Notes under the pieces: model-generated | Seen by the model: the letters and a program-made list of their open reading frames with translations, nothing else | What the model was told of the DNA's origin: nothing | Databases searched by the model: none | From: Pseudomonas delhiensis | GTDB lineage: Bacteria > Pseudomonadota > Gammaproteobacteria > Pseudomonadales > Pseudomonadaceae | Direction: 5' to 3' | DNA: 64,000 nt | Assembly: GCF_900187975.1 (NCBI RefSeq) | Contig: NZ_FZPC01000021.1 | Coordinates: 1-64,000, forward strand | Part shown: positions 53,281 through 62,674 of the stretch, piece by piece | Numbering within the stretch: position 1 is the stretch's first letter | How the letters are laid out: each line of letters starts with the position of its first letter | Position numbers and translations under genes: made by a program

Positions 53281-54771
53281 TCACTTGTCCTTCCTGTACG
53301 CCGCCTCCAGCGCATCGTTGAGGGTGCGCAGCACCTTGACCCGGGCGAAGCGCTTGTCGTTGGCCTCGATCAGGGTCCAGGGCGCGATCTCGGTGCTGGT
53401 GCGGTCCACCATGTCGCCCACCGCGTCGACGTACTGGTCCCACTTGTCGCGGTTGCGCCAGTCTTCCTCGGTGATCTTGTAGCGCTTGAAGGGGATGCTC
53501 TCGCGCTCCTTGAAGCGCTGGTACTGGGTGTCCTTGTCGATGGCCAGCCAGAACTTCACCACCACTATGCCGAACTCCACCAGCTGCTCCTCGAAGTCGT
53601 TGATCTCCGAGTAGGCGCGCAGCCAGTCGGCCGGCGGGCAGAAGCCCTCGACGCGCTCCACCAGCACCCGGCCGTACCAGGAGCGGTCGAAGATGGTGAA
53701 CTGCCGGCGCGCCGGCATGTGCCGCCAGAAGCGCCACAGGTACGGCTGGGCGCGTTCTTCCTCGGTGGGCGCGGCGATGGGCACGATGTGGTACTGGCGC
53801 GGGTCCAGGGCGTCGGTGACGCGGCGGATGGCGCCGCCCTTGCCGGCGGCGTCGTTGCCCTCGAACACGGCGACCAGCGAATGCTGGCGGAAGCGCTTGT
53901 CGCGGATCAGCGTGGCCAGGCGCGCCTGCTCCTGGGCCAGTTGGGTCTTGTACTGGTCCTTGCTCAGCGCCAGGCTCAGGTCGAGGCTGTCGAGCAGGCC
54001 ACGGTTGTCCAGGCTGGCCACCAGCGGCGCGGCGTGGGGCTGGCGGCGGGGCCGGTCCTTGACGTCGAGCGCCGCCTGCAGGCCTTCGAGGATGGTGCGG
54101 CCGATGGTCAGGCTGCGGTAGCGCTCGTCCACGCCCTCGACTATGTACCAGGGCGCATAGTCGCGGCTGGTGCGGCGCAGCACGCGCTCGCCGTAGCGCA
54201 CGAACTTGTCGTAGACCTCGCTCTGCAGCCAGTCGATCTCGCTCAGTTGCCAGGAACGCTGCGGGTCCTTCTCCAGGGCCTTCAGGCGCTCCTTGAGCTG
54301 CTTCTTGGACAGGTGGAACCAGAACTTGAAGATCAGCGCGCCCTCGTCGCAGAGCATGCGCTCGAAACGCTCGGCGGCGTCGATGGCCACGTCCAGGCGG
54401 CTGTCCTTGATGTCGCCGTTGACCCGCGCGTGGAGCATCTGGCTGTACCAGTTGCCGAAGAAGATCGCGGTGCGCCCTTTTGGCGGCAGGCGCCGCCAGA
54501 AGCGCCACTGCGGCGGGCGCGAAAGCTCCTCGTCGGTGGGCCAGAGGAAGCTGTCCACCTGGATCAGCCGCGGGTCCATCCATTCGTTGAGCAGCTTGAC
54601 CGTCTCGCCCTTGCCGGCCCCCTCGATGCCGTTGATCAGGATGATCACCGGGAACCGCGCCTGCCGCTTGAGCTCGTACTGGGCCTCCAGCAGGGCTTCG
54701 CGCAGCTCCGTGACTTCCCTCTCGTAGGTTTCCTTGTCGATGGAATGGCCGATCTCGGCGGATTCGAACAT
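53281..54771 (-). CDS. pap: Polyphosphate:AMP phosphotransferase, two fused PPK2 domains
   Basis: A 496-residue class-II PPK2 protein that phosphorylates AMP to ADP with polyphosphate. Two homologous P-loop domains are visible: Walker A NGIEGAGKGET (48-58) with the lid segment FWRRLPPKGRTAIFFGNWYS, and GNDAAGKGGAI with FWRHMPARRQFTIFDRSWYGRVL in the second half. In Pap the C-terminal domain is the catalytic one. CAGGAGG precedes the ATG at 54771; an in-frame start 27 bases upstream is less likely. Confidence 0.92.
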   Translation of the reverse strand: MFESAEIGHSIDKETYEREVTELREALLEAQYELKRQARFPVIILINGIEGAGKGETVKLLNEWMDPRLIQVDSFLWPTDEELSRPPQWRFWRRLPPKGRTAIFFGNWYSQMLHARVNGDIKDSRLDVAIDAAERFERMLCDEGALIFKFWFHLSKKQLKERLKALEKDPQRSWQLSEIDWLQSEVYDKFVRYGERVLRRTSRDYAPWYIVEGVDERYRSLTIGRTILEGLQAALDVKDRPRRQPHAAPLVASLDNRGLLDSLDLSLALSKDQYKTQLAQEQARLATLIRDKRFRQHSLVAVFEGNDAAGKGGAIRRVTDALDPRQYHIVPIAAPTEEERAQPYLWRFWRHMPARRQFTIFDRSWYGRVLVERVEGFCPPADWLRAYSEINDFEEQLVEFGIVVVKFWLAIDKDTQYQRFKERESIPFKRYKITEEDWRNRDKWDQYVDAVGDMVDRTSTEIAPWTLIEANDKRFARVKVLRTLNDALEAAYRKDK

Positions 54772-54878
54772 GCACTGCCTCCTGACTGCGGGTTGCATTG
54801 AAGGTAGCGGATGTGACGCAGACTGTCTGCGCGAGGGATCGGCTAAAATGCGCGCTTCGCTTTACTGCCGGTACGCCC

Positions 54879-56837
54879 ATGTCCGATATCCACAGCGCCC
54901 AGCTCGACTGGGACGACAACGGCCAGCCCCTGTCGCGCGCCTACGGCGACGTGTACTTCTCCCGCGCCTCGGGCCTTGCGGAAACCCACCACGTGTTCCT
55001 CGACGGCAACCAGCTGCCGCGGCGCTTCGCCGCACTGCCGGCGGGCGGGCGCCTGTGCATCGGCGAGACCGGCTTCGGCACCGGCCTGAACTTCCTCTGC
55101 GCCTGGCGCCAGTTCGAGGCCCTGGCCCCGGCGGACGCGCGCCTGCATTTCGTCAGCGTGGAGAAATACCCGCTACGCCGCGACGACCTGCTGCGCGCCC
55201 TGGCCCTGTGGGACGAACTGCGGCCCTGGAGCGAGCAGCTGCTGGCGCAGTACCAGGCCATCCACCCCGGTTTCCAGCGCCTGGTATTCGCCGGTGGGCG
55301 GGTGGTGCTCACCCTGCTGGTGGGCGACGTGCTGGAAACCCTGCCGGAGCTGGACGCGCGCATCGACGCCTGGTTCCTCGACGGTTTCTCCCCGGCGAAG
55401 AACCCGGAGATGTGGACCGAGCCGCTGTTCGCCGAACTGGCGCGGCTGGCCGCCCCCGGCGCGACCCTCGCCACCTTCACCAGCGCCGGCTTCGTCCGCC
55501 GCGGGCTGATCGCCGCCGGCTTCGCCATGCAGCGGGTCAAGGGCTTCGGGCAGAAGCGCGAGATGCTGGCGGGCCAGTTCCAGGGCCAGCCGCAAGGCGC
55601 CGCCAGGCCCTGGTACGCGCGCCCGCCGGCGCCCGCGGGCGAGCGCCGTGCATTGGTGGTCGGCGGCGGCCTGGCCGGCTGCGCCACGGCCGCCAGCCTG
55701 GCCGCGCGCGGCTGGAAGGTGAGCCTGGTGGAACGCCATGGCGAGCTGGCCACAGAGGCCTCGGGCAACCCCCAGGGCGTGCTCTACCTCAAGCTCTCGG
55801 CCCACGGCACGGCGCTGTCGCGCCTGGTGCTGGCCGGCTTCGGCCATACCCGCCGGCTGCTGGAACGCCTGCGGCGCGGCCGCGACTGGGACGCCTGCGG
55901 CGTGCTGCAGCTGGCCTTCGACGAAGCCGAGGGCAAGCGCCAGGCGAAGCTGGCCGAGGCCTTCCCCGAGGACCTGCTGCAAGCCCTGTCGAAGGACGAA
56001 GCCGAGGCCCGCGCGGGCATCGCCCTGCCGGCTGGCGGGCTGTTCTTCCCCGAAGCCGGCTGGGCGCATCCACCGGCGCTGTGCCGGGCCCTGGCCGAAC
56101 ACCCGGACATCGAGCTGCTGAGCGGCCATGAAGTGCGCCTCGAGCGCGACGGCGGGCAGTGGCATGCCTGCAGCGGCGAGCGGCGCCTGGCCAGCGCGCC
56201 GGTCGCCATCCTCGCCACCGCCGCCGAGGTGCGCGCCTTCCCCGGCGCGGCCGGCCTGCCGCTCAAGCGCATCCGCGGGCAGATCAGCCGCCTGCCGGCC
56301 ACCGCCGCCAGCGCGGCGCTGCGCACCGTGGTCTGCGCCGAGGGCTACGTCGCCCCGCCGCGCCTGGGCGAGCACACCCTGGGCGCCAGCTTCGACTTCC
56401 ACAGCGACGACCTGCAGCCCACCGTCGCCGAGCACCAGGGCAACCTCGACCTGCTGCGGGAAATCTCCCCCGACCTGCTGCAGCGCCTGGGCCCGCAGGA
56501 CCCGGCGGCCCTCGAAGGCCGCGCCGCGTTCCGCTGCACCACCCCGGACTACCTGCCGCTGATCGGCCCGCTGGCCGCGCGCGACGCCTTCGCCGAGGCC
56601 TACGCCGTGCTGGCCAAGGATGCCCGCCAGGTGCCGGCCACTCCCTGCCCCTGGCTCGACGGCCTGTACCTGAACAGCGCCCACGGCTCCCGCGGGCTGA
56701 TCAGCGCGCCGCTGTCCGGCGAACTGCTGGCGGCCTGGCTGGACGACGAGCCGCTGCCCCTGCCCCGTGCCGTGGCCGAGGCCTGCCATCCCAACCGCTT
56801 CTTCCTGCGCGAGCTGGTGCGCGGCCAGAAGGCCTGA
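54879..56837 (+). CDS. mnmC: Bifunctional tRNA mnm5s2U biosynthesis protein MnmC
   Basis: A 652-residue fusion. The N-terminal SAM-dependent methyltransferase (MnmD; GETGFGTGLNF, WFLDGFSPAKNPEMW) methylates nm5s2U34. The C-terminal FAD domain (ALVVGGGLAGCATAASLAARG in part, about 257-277) oxidatively removes the carboxymethyl group of cmnm5s2U34. Both are complete, and the C-terminal AHGSRGLISAPLSGELLA is conserved. The ATG at 54879 gives MSDIHSAQLDWDDNGQP, the usual N-terminus; the longer frame from 54798 is rejected. Confidence 0.94.
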   Translation: MSDIHSAQLDWDDNGQPLSRAYGDVYFSRASGLAETHHVFLDGNQLPRRFAALPAGGRLCIGETGFGTGLNFLCAWRQFEALAPADARLHFVSVEKYPLRRDDLLRALALWDELRPWSEQLLAQYQAIHPGFQRLVFAGGRVVLTLLVGDVLETLPELDARIDAWFLDGFSPAKNPEMWTEPLFAELARLAAPGATLATFTSAGFVRRGLIAAGFAMQRVKGFGQKREMLAGQFQGQPQGAARPWYARPPAPAGERRALVVGGGLAGCATAASLAARGWKVSLVERHGELATEASGNPQGVLYLKLSAHGTALSRLVLAGFGHTRRLLERLRRGRDWDACGVLQLAFDEAEGKRQAKLAEAFPEDLLQALSKDEAEARAGIALPAGGLFFPEAGWAHPPALCRALAEHPDIELLSGHEVRLERDGGQWHACSGERRLASAPVAILATAAEVRAFPGAAGLPLKRIRGQISRLPATAASAALRTVVCAEGYVAPPRLGEHTLGASFDFHSDDLQPTVAEHQGNLDLLREISPDLLQRLGPQDPAALEGRAAFRCTTPDYLPLIGPLAARDAFAEAYAVLAKDARQVPATPCPWLDGLYLNSAHGSRGLISAPLSGELLAAWLDDEPLPLPRAVAEACHPNRFFLRELVRGQKA

Positions 56838-56874
56838 GCGACGGCGCCTCTGCGTCATGGTCGGGCCTGACGCA

Positions 56875-56904
56875 GGGCGCATAACGCCTACGGCGTTATC
56901 CGCC
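56875..56904. repeat. Palindromic repeat, GGCGGATAAC family (inverted)
   Basis: GGGCGCATAACGCC...GGCGTTATCCGCC, lying between the convergent mnmC and MarR genes; matches the copies at 36181, 52702 and 52766. Confidence 0.75.
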
Positions 56905-56959
56905 GTTTGACCGTGACCTTCGACGGCTCGGGGTTGAGCTGGGCATTGGCCGTGGCCCC

Positions 56960-57430
56960 TCACTCCTCTTCTTCCTCCTCCGGCAACTCGAACAGTTCCG
57001 CCGCCCGCAGCAGCCCCGCCAGCACCGAGTAGCGCTCCCACTCGGGCAGCTCGGCGAAGCGCGCCAGCACGTATTCCGGCAGCAGCGGCGGCGCCGACTG
57101 CAGCGCGTCGCGGCCGGCGTCTTCCAGCAGCAGCCACTGCTTGCGCCTGTCCTGCTCGTCGCGCCGGCGGGCCAGCAGGCCGCGGCTCTCCAGGCGGTCG
57201 AGGACGCCGGAGAGCGAGGCCTGGGACAGGCTCACGCGCTTGGCCAGGCGGCTGGCGGTGATCTCCCGCTCCACCAGCAGCACCTGCAGGATCAGCAGTT
57301 GCAGCGGCGTCAGCCCGCCGTAGCGGCCCAGGCGCTTGGCATGCACCTCGCTACCCTGCTGCAGCCGCCGCAGGGCCTGGAACATGGACAGCGCGTAGGC
57401 GTCCTCCGTGGACACATTCCTTTCAGCCAT
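56960..57430 (-). CDS. MarR-family regulator next to the NAGGN operon
   Basis: A 156-residue winged-helix protein: LTPLQLLILQVLLVEREITASRLAKRVSLSQASLSGVLDRLESRGLL (in parts), the wing RRRDEQDRRKQWLLLED, and an unusual C-terminal run of glutamates (ELPEEEEEE). It is divergent from the osmoprotectant operon, as in P. aeruginosa. A palindrome overlaps its start codon (57429-57440), so self-repression is likely. ATG 57430 or 57436 may be used; neither has a good ribosome-binding site. Confidence 0.87.
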   Translation of the reverse strand: MAERNVSTEDAYALSMFQALRRLQQGSEVHAKRLGRYGGLTPLQLLILQVLLVEREITASRLAKRVSLSQASLSGVLDRLESRGLLARRRDEQDRRKQWLLLEDAGRDALQSAPPLLPEYVLARFAELPEWERYSVLAGLLRAAELFELPEEEEEE

Positions 57431-57504
57431 AATCAATTATCCGAACTCATCAGGCATTTTTTCATAAAAAAATCATAGAACTACTTTCACATGAAACAGT
57501 CTTT
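57429..57504. promoter_or_regulatory. MarR-type palindrome and candidate stress promoter of the NAGGN operon
   Basis: ATAAT-CA-ATTAT (57429-57440) is a dyad on the MarR start codon. GAACTA (57478-57483), a 16-base spacer and TCTTT (57500-57504) resemble the AlgU/RpoE-type GAACTT-N16-TCTGA arrangement, 69 bases before the operon start. The match is partial. Confidence 0.4.
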
Positions 57505-57572
57505 CTGTTAACACGAAAAAAGGGCCCCGGCCTGACCCCCCATTCATCCCCAACGGAGAACCGGTAAGGAAA

Positions 57573-59342
57573 ATGTGCGGCATAGCAGGAGAACTACGTT
57601 TCGACGAGCAACCGGCCGACCTCGCGGCGGTCGAACGCATCACCCACCATCTCGCCCCCCGCGGCCCGGACGCCTGGGGGTTCCACAGCGAAGGGCCGGT
57701 GGCCCTCGGCCACCGCCGGCTGAAGATCATGGACCTGGCCGAAGCCTCCGGCCAGCCGATGATCGACACCACCCTGGGCCTGTCCCTGGTGTTCAACGGC
57801 GCCATCTACAACTACCCCGAGCTGCGCAAGGAACTGGAAGCGCTGGGCTACCGCTTCTTCTCCGGCGGCGACACCGAGGTGCTGCTCAAGGGATACCACG
57901 CCTGGGGCAAGGACCTGTTGCCCAGGCTCAATGGCATGTTCGCCTTCGCCATCTGGGAGCGTGACGCCCGCCGGCTGTTCATCGCCCGCGACCGCCTGGG
58001 CATCAAGCCGCTGTACCTCGCCCGCGACGGCCAGCGCCTGCGCTTCGCCTCCAGCCTGCCGGCGCTGCTGCAGGGCGGCGGCGTCGACACCCGCCTGGAT
58101 GCCGAGGCGCTCAACCTCTACCTGAACTTCCACGCCGTGGTGCCCGCCCCGCGCACCCTCCTCAACGGCGTGCGCAAGCTGCCGCCGGCGACCTGGATGA
58201 GCATCGACGCCGACGGCCGCAGCGAGCAGCACTGCTGGTGGCGCCTGGAATACGGCTGCCGCGAGGACGAGCGCGAACTGCGCCTGGAGGACTGGGAAGA
58301 CCGCGTGCTGGACAGCCTGCGCGAAGCCGTCGGCATCCGCCAGCGCGCGGCCCGCGAGGTGGGCGTGCTGCTCTCCGGCGGGGTGGACTCCAGCCTGCTG
58401 GTCGGCCTGCTGCACGAGGCCGGGGTGGAAGACCTGCTGACCTTCTCCATCGGCTTCGAGGACGCCGGCGGCGAGCGCGGCGACGAGTTCCACTACTCCG
58501 ACCTCATCGCCCGCCGCTACGGCACGCGCCACCACCAGTTGCGCATCGCCGAGCACGAGGTGATCGAGCAGTTGCCGGCGGCCTTCCGCGCCATGAGCGA
58601 GCCCATGGTCAGCCACGACTGCATCGCCTTCTACCTGCTCGCCCGCGAGGTGTCGAAGCACTGCAAGGTGGTGCAGAGCGGCCAGGGCGCCGACGAGCTC
58701 TTCGCCGGCTACCACTGGTACCCGCCCATGGTCGGCGCCGCCTCGCCGCTGCACGCCTACCGCGAGGCCTTCTTCGACCGCAGCCATGGCGAATACGAAA
58801 ACACCGTGCGCCCGGCCATGCGCGTGGAGGACGTGGCCCAGGCCTTCGTCGCCGAGCACTTCGCCATGCCCGGCGCCAGCGACGCGGTGGACAAGGCGCT
58901 GCGCCTGGACAGCACCATCATGCTGGTGGACGACCCGGTCAAGCGCGTCGACAACATGACCATGGCCTGGGGCCTGGAAGCCCGCGTGCCCTTCCTCGAC
59001 TACCGCCTGGCCGAGCTCTCGGCGCGCATCCCGGCGCGCTTCAAGCTCGGCGACGGCGGCAAGCAGGTGCTCAAGGCCGCGGCGCGGCGGGTGATCCCGA
59101 GCGAGGTGATCGACCGGCCCAAGGGCTACTTCCCGGTGCCGGGGCTCAAACACCTGCAGGGCAACACCCGGGCCTGGGTCAGCGAGCTGCTGCTGGACCC
59201 CAGCCAGGACCGCGGCCTGTTCGAGCCGGCGCAGATCGACCGCCTGCTCGGCAGCCCGCAGGACGACCTCACCCCGTTGCGCGGCTCCAAGCTCTGGCAG
59301 CTGGCCGCCCTCAATCTCTGGCTGACCGAACAGGGAATCTGA
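57573..59342 (+). CDS. N-acetylglutaminylglutamine amidotransferase (asparagine-synthetase type)
   Basis: A 589-residue class-II glutamine amidotransferase. Cys2 after the initiator Met is the glutaminase nucleophile (MCGIAGELRF), with RGPDAWGFH and NGAIYNYPELR glutamine-site motifs. The synthetase half has the PPi loop SGGVDSS (268-274) and GQGADELFAGYHWYPP. In Pseudomonas and Sinorhizobium this enzyme amidates N-acetylglutaminylglutamine to NAGGN, an osmoprotectant dipeptide. It is the first of three genes for this pathway. Confidence 0.92.
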   Translation: MCGIAGELRFDEQPADLAAVERITHHLAPRGPDAWGFHSEGPVALGHRRLKIMDLAEASGQPMIDTTLGLSLVFNGAIYNYPELRKELEALGYRFFSGGDTEVLLKGYHAWGKDLLPRLNGMFAFAIWERDARRLFIARDRLGIKPLYLARDGQRLRFASSLPALLQGGGVDTRLDAEALNLYLNFHAVVPAPRTLLNGVRKLPPATWMSIDADGRSEQHCWWRLEYGCREDERELRLEDWEDRVLDSLREAVGIRQRAAREVGVLLSGGVDSSLLVGLLHEAGVEDLLTFSIGFEDAGGERGDEFHYSDLIARRYGTRHHQLRIAEHEVIEQLPAAFRAMSEPMVSHDCIAFYLLAREVSKHCKVVQSGQGADELFAGYHWYPPMVGAASPLHAYREAFFDRSHGEYENTVRPAMRVEDVAQAFVAEHFAMPGASDAVDKALRLDSTIMLVDDPVKRVDNMTMAWGLEARVPFLDYRLAELSARIPARFKLGDGGKQVLKAAARRVIPSEVIDRPKGYFPVPGLKHLQGNTRAWVSELLLDPSQDRGLFEPAQIDRLLGSPQDDLTPLRGSKLWQLAALNLWLTEQGI

Positions 59343-59355
59343 CCCAGCCAGCAGC

Positions 59356-59386
59356 GCGGGCCGCCGGCACCGTACCGGCGGCCCGC
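59356..59386 (+). promoter_or_regulatory. Intercistronic GC hairpin between the NAGGN genes
   Basis: A perfect 12-bp stem, GCGGGCCGCCGG (59356-59367) and CCGGCGGCCCGC (59375-59386), with a 7-base loop and no T-run. It ends 17 bases before the synthetase start, just upstream of its ribosome-binding site CAGGGAG. Confidence 0.7.
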
Positions 59387-59403
59387 CCACCAGGGAGCGA
59401 ACC

Positions 59404-61176
59404 ATGAAAAGCCATTTCAACCTGCCCCATCCGCACAACCAGCGCCTGCTGCGCGGCCAGGTGCCGACCTACCAGCGCCTGCAGGCGCGCTTCGCCGAGG
59501 ACCACGAGCAGCCCGGCTGCGAGCCCCACAGCCTGCACTGCGGCTGGGGCCGGCTGCTGATCGGGCACACCTTCGCCGAACCCGACGCGCTGGCCGCCGA
59601 GCTGCTCAACGAGCGCCCCGGCGAGCGCGACATCGCGCTCTACGTGGCGGCGCCGCAGCAGGTGCTGGCCCATGCCCCGCAGCAGCTGTTCCTCGACCCC
59701 TCCGACACCCTGCGCCTGTGGTTCACCGACTACCGGCCGGCGCACCGCTCCTTCCGCGGCTTCCGCATCCGCCGGGTGCACGGCGAGGACGACTGGGCGG
59801 CGGTCAACCGCCTGTACCTGGCGCGGGGCATGCTGCCGGTGGACGCCGAGCGGCTCACCCCGCACTACCAGGGCGGCCCCACCTATTGGCTGGCCGAGGA
59901 CAGCGCCACCGGCAACGCCGTGGGCGCGGTCATGGGCCTGAACCACACCAAGGCCTTCCACGACCCCGAGCGCGGCTCCAGCCTCTGGTGCCTGGCGGTG
60001 GACCCGCAGTGCAGCCGCCCGGGCGTCGGCGAGGCGCTGGTGCGCCACCTGATCGAGCACTTCATGAGCCGCGAGCTGGCCTACCTCGACCTGTCGGTGC
60101 TGCACAGCAACCAGCAGGCGAAGGCGCTGTACCGCAAGCTCGGCTTCCGCGAGCTGGCGACCTTCGCCATCAAGCGCAAGAACGGCATCAACCAGCCGCT
60201 GTTCCTCGGCCCCGGCCCCGAGCAGGGCCTGAACCCCTACGCCCGGATCATCGTCGACGAGGCCCATCGCCGCGGCATCGAGGTGCAGGTGCAGGACGCC
60301 GCCGCCGGCCTCTTCAGCCTGACCCAGGGCGGCCGGCGCATCCGCTGCCGCGAGTCGCTGTGCGACCTGACCAGCGCGGTGAGCATGACCCTCTGCCAGG
60401 ACAAGCGCCTGACCCACCGTGCCCTCGCCCGCGCCGGGCTGGAGCAGCCGCAGCAGCGCCTGGCCGGCGGCACCGGGGACAACGCCGCGTTCCTCGCCGA
60501 GCACGGAGCGCTGGTGGTCAAGCCGGTGGACGGCGAACAGGGCCAGGGCGTGGCGGTGAACCTGACGACGATCGAGGAGGTCGAGGTGGCCATCGAGCAT
60601 GCCCGCCAGTTCGACGGCCGCGTGCTGCTGGAGAGCTACCACCCCGGCCTGGACCTGCGCGTGCTGGTGATCGGCTACGAAGTGGTGGCCGCGGCGGTGC
60701 GCCACCCGGCCACGGTGATCGGCGACGGCCGCCACAGCATCCGCCAGTTGATCGAGGCGCAGAGCCGCCGGCGCCAGGCCGCCACCGGCGGCGAAAGCCG
60801 CATCCCGCTGGACGGCGAGACCGAGCGCACCCTGCACGCCGCCGGCTTCGGCTACGACGACGTGCTGCCCGAAGGTCGCAGCCTGGCCGTGCGCGGCACC
60901 GCCAACCTGCACACCGGCGGCACCCTGGAAGACGTCACCGACAAGCTCCACCCGGCCCTGCGCGAGGCCGCCATCCGCGCCGCGCGGGCGCTGGAGATCC
61001 CGGTCACCGGGCTGGACCTGCTGGTGCCCGACGTGGAAGGCGAGGCCTACGTGATCATCGAGGCCAACGAGCGCCCGGGCCTGGCCAACCACGAGCCGCA
61101 ACCCACCGCCGAGCGCTTCCTCGACCTGCTCTTCCCGCTCAGCCGCGACCCCCTGGAACGCGAGGTGCCCGCATGA
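59404..61176 (+). CDS. ngg: N-acetylglutaminylglutamine synthetase (GNAT plus ATP-grasp)
   Basis: A 590-residue fusion. Residues about 115-265 are a GNAT acetyltransferase domain (LWCLAVDPQCSRPGVGEALVRHL, ALYRKLGFRELATF) that would acetylate glutamine. Residues about 320-585 are an ATP-grasp ligase (LVVKPVDGEQGQGVAVNL, LLESYHPGLDLRVLVIGYEV, IIEANERPGLANHEPQP) that would join it to a second glutamine. The product is amidated by the upstream enzyme to NAGGN. The stop overlaps the peptidase start as ATGA. Confidence 0.92.
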   Translation: MKSHFNLPHPHNQRLLRGQVPTYQRLQARFAEDHEQPGCEPHSLHCGWGRLLIGHTFAEPDALAAELLNERPGERDIALYVAAPQQVLAHAPQQLFLDPSDTLRLWFTDYRPAHRSFRGFRIRRVHGEDDWAAVNRLYLARGMLPVDAERLTPHYQGGPTYWLAEDSATGNAVGAVMGLNHTKAFHDPERGSSLWCLAVDPQCSRPGVGEALVRHLIEHFMSRELAYLDLSVLHSNQQAKALYRKLGFRELATFAIKRKNGINQPLFLGPGPEQGLNPYARIIVDEAHRRGIEVQVQDAAAGLFSLTQGGRRIRCRESLCDLTSAVSMTLCQDKRLTHRALARAGLEQPQQRLAGGTGDNAAFLAEHGALVVKPVDGEQGQGVAVNLTTIEEVEVAIEHARQFDGRVLLESYHPGLDLRVLVIGYEVVAAAVRHPATVIGDGRHSIRQLIEAQSRRRQAATGGESRIPLDGETERTLHAAGFGYDDVLPEGRSLAVRGTANLHTGGTLEDVTDKLHPALREAAIRAARALEIPVTGLDLLVPDVEGEAYVIIEANERPGLANHEPQPTAERFLDLLFPLSRDPLEREVPA

Positions 61177-62375
61177 GCCGACTGCCGCAACCGGACCTCA
61201 ACTACCTGCAGCGGGTGCTGCTGGAGATGCTCGCCATCCCCAGCCCCACCGGCTTCACCGACACCATCGTGCGCTACGTGGCCGAGCGCCTGGAGGAGAT
61301 CGGCATCCCCTTCGAGATGACCCGCCGCGGAACCATCCGCGCGACCCTCGCCGGCCGGCGCAACAGCCCGGACCGCGCGGTCTCGGCGCACCTGGACACC
61401 ATCGGCGCCATCGTCCGCGAGATCAAGCCCAACGGCCGCCTGGCCCTGGCCCCGGTGGGCTGCTGGTCGAGCCGCTTCGCCGAGGGCAGCCGCGTCACCG
61501 TGTTCTGCGACAACGGCGTGCTGCGCGGCAGCGTGCTGCCGCTGATGGCCTCCGGGCACGCCTTCAACACCGCGGTGGACAGCCTGCCGATCAGCTGGGA
61601 CCACGTCGAGCTGCGCCTGGACGCCTACAGCGTGAGCCCGGCCGACAGCGCCGCGCTGGGCGTGTCCATCGGCGACTTCGTGGCCTTCGACCCGCTGCCG
61701 GAGTTCACCGACAGCGGCCACATCAGCGCCCGCCACCTGGACGACAAGGCCGGCGTGGCGGCGCTGCTGGCGGCGCTCAAGGCGGTGGTGGAAAGCGGCC
61801 AGGAACCGCCCATCGACTGCCACCCGCTGTTCACCATCACCGAGGAGATCGGCTCCGGCGCGGCCGGCGCCCTGCCCTGGGACGTCAGCGAGTTCGTCGG
61901 CATCGACATCGCCCCGGTGGCCGAGGGGCAGAACTCCAGCGAGCACGCGGTGAGCGTGGCCCTGCAGGACTCCGGCGGCCCCTACGACTACCACCTCTCC
62001 CGGCACCTGCTGCGCCTGGCCGAGCGCCACGAGGTGGCGGTGCGCCGCGACCTGTTCCGCTACTACCACAGCGATGCCCAGTCGGCGATCGAGGCCGGCC
62101 ACGACATCCGCACCGCCCTGCTGGCCTTCGGCTGCGACGCCACCCACGGCTACGAGCGCACCCACATCGACAGCCTGGCCAACCTGGCCCGGCTGCTCTG
62201 CGCCTACCTGCTCAGCCCGCCGGTGTTCGACAGCGACGCCGAGCCCCAGGAAGGCGCCATCGAGCGCTTCAGCAAGCAGCTGGAACACCCGGTGCACATG
62301 GAGAGCACCACCCACGTGCAACCGGTGGGCGAACTGCTGGACAACGGCAAGGACGACGAAAAGGGGCGCCACTGA
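61173..62375 (+). CDS. Osmoprotectant NAGGN-system M42-family peptidase
   Basis: A 400-residue zinc peptidase. Metal and catalytic residues are recognisable: SAHLDTIGAIV, ARHLDDKAGVAALLAALK (bridging Asp), TITEEIGSGAAG (Glu-Glu), GIDIAPVAEGQ and THGYERTHIDSL. The M42 peptidase is a fixed third member of NAGGN operons; it may recycle the dipeptide when osmotic stress ends, but this is an inference. The ATG is inside the synthetase stop (4-base overlap). The stop codon lies in the loop of an 8-bp GC hairpin (62363-62383). Confidence 0.9.
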   Translation: MSRLPQPDLNYLQRVLLEMLAIPSPTGFTDTIVRYVAERLEEIGIPFEMTRRGTIRATLAGRRNSPDRAVSAHLDTIGAIVREIKPNGRLALAPVGCWSSRFAEGSRVTVFCDNGVLRGSVLPLMASGHAFNTAVDSLPISWDHVELRLDAYSVSPADSAALGVSIGDFVAFDPLPEFTDSGHISARHLDDKAGVAALLAALKAVVESGQEPPIDCHPLFTITEEIGSGAAGALPWDVSEFVGIDIAPVAEGQNSSEHAVSVALQDSGGPYDYHLSRHLLRLAERHEVAVRRDLFRYYHSDAQSAIEAGHDIRTALLAFGCDATHGYERTHIDSLANLARLLCAYLLSPPVFDSDAEPQEGAIERFSKQLEHPVHMESTTHVQPVGELLDNGKDDEKGRH

Positions 62376-62443
62376 GGCGCCCCGGGCTCGCCGGCAAGCC
62401 CACGCGCGACTAGAATCGCCGCCTGTTCCGCCGAGTGCCTGCC

Positions 62444-62674
62444 ATGCTGATCCCCCACGACCTGCTCGAAGCCGAGACCCTCAACAACCTGCTGGAAGAC
62501 TTCGTCACCCGCGAAGGCACCGACAACGGCGACGACACGCCCCTGGCCACCCGCGTCGAACGCGCCCGCCACGCGCTCAGGCGCGGCGAGGCGGTGATCG
62601 TGTTCGATCCGGAGAGCCAGCAGTGCCAGCTGATGCTCAAGGTGGAAGTGCCCAAGGAGTGGCTGGAGGATTGA
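62444..62674 (+). CDS. YheU/UPF0270-family protein
   Basis: A 76-residue acidic protein starting MLIPHDLLEAETLNNLLEDFVTREGTD (in part), the standard UPF0270 opening, with VIVFDPESQQCQLM in the second half. Function is unknown. A GTG 9 bases upstream is possible, but the family starts at this Met. It lies directly after the NAGGN operon, as in P. aeruginosa. Confidence 0.9.
   Translation: MLIPHDLLEAETLNNLLEDFVTREGTDNGDDTPLATRVERARHALRRGEAVIVFDPESQQCQLMLKVEVPKEWLED

Noticed and set aside
62363..62383. Intrinsic terminator at the end of the NAGGN operon
   Set aside because: GGGGCGCC/GGCGCCCC pairs around the stop codon, but no T-run follows, so it was not called a terminator.
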